Of a stretch of 6,165 nucleotides of DNA, positions 4,774 through 6,165 are shown one piece after another; the stretch's first letter is position 1; each line of letters begins with the position of its first letter. The notes beneath the pieces were generated by a model that did no database searches, had not been told where the DNA came from, and saw nothing but the letters and a program-made list of their open reading frames with translations. Position numbers and translations under genes: made by a program. Location: positions 1 to 6,165 of the forward strand of contig CALMVM010000174.1 of the NCBI GenBank assembly GCA_937873255.1, written 5' to 3'. The stretch comes from an uncultured Verrucomicrobiota bacterium (GTDB lineage: Bacteria > Verrucomicrobiota > Verrucomicrobiia > Chthoniobacterales > SZAS-18).

Positions 4774-4980
4774 ATGAAATCCAGGCATTCCGCGCCACTT
4801 GGCGCAGGTTGTTACTCACGACGTGCGTGCGTCCCCTGCACATCACGCCGCTCGTTTCTCGACGCTGACCTTCGCGTCCGTCGCTTCGCTTCAGGTCCGC
4901 TATTCGCTTGGGCGGACGCGCCGGCAGTCGTGGCGGCACTCCGGGCCTTCCGCGACAATCAAATCCGGGAGGTCGTATGA
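4774..4980 (+). CDS. Doubtful small ORF overlapping the primase start (ATGA)
   Basis: The frame is open from GTG 4690 (inside the hairpin, no ribosome site) or ATG 4774, and ends at TGA 4978-4980. The TGA overlaps the primase ATG as ATGA, the arrangement of translationally coupled genes. The last 25 codons (PLFAWADAPAVVAALRAFRDNQIREVV) have G/C-rich third positions and look coding. The earlier part is Arg/Ser/Cys-rich and does not. I recognise no family. It may be a real short gene starting at an unclear place, the 3' remnant of one, or non-coding leader with a chance open frame. Confidence 0.35.
   Translation: MKSRHSAPLGAGCYSRRACVPCTSRRSFLDADLRVRRFASGPLFAWADAPAVVAALRAFRDNQIREVV
4873..4920 (+). 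repeat. Competing inverted repeats upstream of the primase gene
   Basis: CGCGTCCG (4873-4880) pairs exactly with CGGACGCG (4913-4920) over 32 bases. GTCCGC (4895-4900) can alternatively pair with GCGGAC (4912-4917). The right arm is shared, so the two hairpins exclude each other, and TCGCT/TCGCTT units repeat in the loop. This lies 56 bases before the primase start and could influence its expression, or could be a by-product of G+C-rich coding sequence. Confidence 0.3.
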
Positions 4981-6165
4981 CGAGCGCGCTCGAAGAAACC
5001 CGCGTCCGGCTCGCTGGTCCCGCCGTCTTGCTACCTATTCCGGCAAACGCGAAAGGGCCGCGTTTTGCTGGTTGGCAGAAGACGACGCTCGCCGCGATGG
5101 CCGATCCCGCTTACCTCGCGCGATTTAACGGCGGCGGAAACATCGGCGTGCTCCTTGGTGAGGCCAGCGATGGCCTTTGCACCGTGGACCTCGATGCTGA
5201 GAAAGAAGTTGCGATCTTCTTGCTCATCAACCCGGCGTTCCGCGACACGCTGCAAACGGCGCGGGTGCGCGGGCGTAATTTCTGGGTGCGGATTATCGGA
5301 GAGTTGCCGGATGCTGGAAAACTGAAGGACCGCGTGACCGGACGCGACGTAGGTGAATGGCGGGCCAATGGGAACCAGACGGTGATCCACGGGGCCGCAA
5401 TGGACGCCAGCAAGGGCGAAACCAAACCGACAGCGTACCGGATCGTGAAGGACGCCCCGCCGCTCGAAATCGCCTTCCATGAAATCGAGTGGCCGGACGC
5501 TTGGGTGCTACCATGGAGGCGCGAGGAAGACGCGGCGACGGCTGCCGACCGGGAATTGATTGCTGAGCATGGCGAACCTTTTACAAAGTCGGAAAAGGGT
5601 AAGCTCACGTTGAACAGCATGTACTTCGTCGCGCGGTTCGCGCGGGCGGGCGATGTGCTCTTCGAGCCGGCGGAAGGGAGTTTCTACGTTTATATCCCGG
5701 AAACAGGTTTGTGGAGGCAGCAGACTCCCGCAGCACTGAAAGTCGAAATCGCCGAGGATTTGAAGGATTACGCCAGCGCACTGTCTGCGGGCGAAGCAGC
5801 GCAGATTATCAATGCGCGCACGGAGCGTACCTTGGCGGGGCTGGTGAATCTACTGCAAGGGCACGTCGAGCAGCGGGACGCCTTTCAACGAATCCACGGG
5901 GTTGTGCACGTTGCCAATGGGATGTTGCACCTTGATGTACCCACGCCGGAGTTGCGACCGTTCGCACTACGATACCGCTCACGGAACGCCGCGCCGGTGG
6001 CCTACGATCCGAAAGCGGAGTGCCCGCGATTCCGGCGGGAACTGCTCGAATCGGCCCTCGACGCTGAGGACGTTTCACTGGTCCAGCGATATGCCGGCGC
6101 ATGTCTGCTCGGGCGAAATCTCGCCCAAAAAATCCTCGTGCTCACCGGCATGGCCGGGGCGGGAA
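4977..6165 (+). CDS. Primase-polymerase / P4-type helicase replication protein (3' end outside window)
   Basis: The frame is open for 396 codons from ATG 4977 to the window end. GGGAGGT (4967-4973) is a good ribosome binding site. Residues about 10-180 match the bifunctional primase/polymerase (Prim-Pol) domain: PIPANAKGPRFAGWQ, NIGVLLGE, the metal-binding VDLDAE (D71, D73), then GEWRANGNQTVIHG. The His usual in the second primase motif is not obvious; RGRNFWVRI (99-106) stands in that place. Residues about 205-396 match the D5_N/P4-type primase-helicase: YFVARFA, FYVYIPETGLW, HVANGMLHLD, YRSRNAAPVAYDPKAECPRF, then LTGMAGAG, the start of the Walker A loop (GxxGxGK[ST]) cut by the window edge. 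Such proteins prime and unwind DNA to replicate phage satellites and integrative plasmids. Its ATG overlaps the stop of the preceding small ORF. The class is confident; whether it supports autonomous replication here is inference. Confidence 0.93.
   Translation, partial: MTSALEETRVRLAGPAVLLPIPANAKGPRFAGWQKTTLAAMADPAYLARFNGGGNIGVLLGEASDGLCTVDLDAEKEVAIFLLINPAFRDTLQTARVRGRNFWVRIIGELPDAGKLKDRVTGRDVGEWRANGNQTVIHGAAMDASKGETKPTAYRIVKDAPPLEIAFHEIEWPDAWVLPWRREEDAATAADRELIAEHGEPFTKSEKGKLTLNSMYFVARFARAGDVLFEPAEGSFYVYIPETGLWRQQTPAALKVEIAEDLKDYASALSAGEAAQIINARTERTLAGLVNLLQGHVEQRDAFQRIHGVVHVANGMLHLDVPTPELRPFALRYRSRNAAPVAYDPKAECPRFRRELLESALDAEDVSLVQRYAGACLLGRNLAQKILVLTGMAGAG

Larger units (their letters stand above)
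1436..6165. mobile_element. Left part of a tRNA-linked integrative element (right end outside window)
   Basis: A tRNA gene is followed at once by a tyrosine recombinase, two excisionase-like HTH genes, a divergent XRE repressor with an operator array, and a primase-polymerase/P4-type helicase. This order is characteristic of integrative elements such as phage satellites, prophages and integrative plasmids. The left boundary is placed next to the tRNA by inference, because the attachment core cannot be defined without the right end. No structural phage genes, conjugation genes or cargo are seen in the part available. The exact boundary could lie inside the tRNA gene (for example in its 5' half or anticodon loop). 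Confidence 0.8.

Noticed and set aside
4799..5128. Plus-strand 109-codon frame before and inside the primase gene
   Set aside because: TTG start, out of phase with and running 150 bases into the primase coding sequence; no recognisable domain.
5031..5620. Minus-strand frames opposite the primase gene
   Set aside because: They overlap the well-supported Prim-Pol domain on the other strand and show no motifs.
1..6165. CRISPR array, insertion sequence or known defence system
   Set aside because: No regularly spaced repeats, transposase motifs or defence-type domains were seen on either strand.

Overview
The window looks like the left edge of an integrated mobile element in a G+C-rich bacterium, with a little host chromosome to its left. 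From memory of the protein families, the integrase, the small coupled gene and the primase-helicase resemble those of Verrucomicrobiota (Opitutales-like) genomes. That placement is an inference; no ribosomal marker is present to prove it.

Layout. Bases 1-899 hold the 3' part of a von Willebrand factor A (VWA) domain protein, probably a chromosomal gene. Bases 900-1362 hold no gene I can support, only several short inverted repeats. A complete tRNA-Ala (anticodon GGC) lies on the minus strand at 1363-1435. Immediately beyond its 5' end begins a block with the gene content of an integrative element: a tyrosine recombinase (1530-2621), an overlapping gene of unknown function (2593-3390), a small excisionase-like helix-turn-helix protein (3486-3707), a divergent XRE-family repressor-like protein (3708-4367, minus), a second excisionase-like paralogue (4446-4649), a doubtful small ORF (ending 4980), and the start of a large primase-polymerase/P4-type helicase (4977 to the window end, where it is cut inside the Walker A loop).

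How the parts may work together. The recombinase would integrate and excise the element, probably at or near the tRNA-Ala gene. One or both small HTH proteins could act as recombination directionality factors or activators. The XRE protein is probably the lysogeny-type switch. The divergent gap between it and the second HTH gene carries three copies of AATGCGA, two of them in a 28-bp imperfect palindrome. A 12-of-13 match to this operator sits across the integrase start codon, which suggests (inference) that one repressor controls both integration and replication. The primase-helicase would start replication of the excised circle. No capsid, terminase, conjugation or defence gene is seen, so phage satellite, cryptic prophage and integrative plasmid all remain possible.

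Points most worth a second look are the recombinase lacking the usual first catalytic arginine, the shared operator sequence at the int start, the paired excisionase paralogues around the repressor, the position of int on the 5' side of the tRNA, and the structured stretch before the primase gene.
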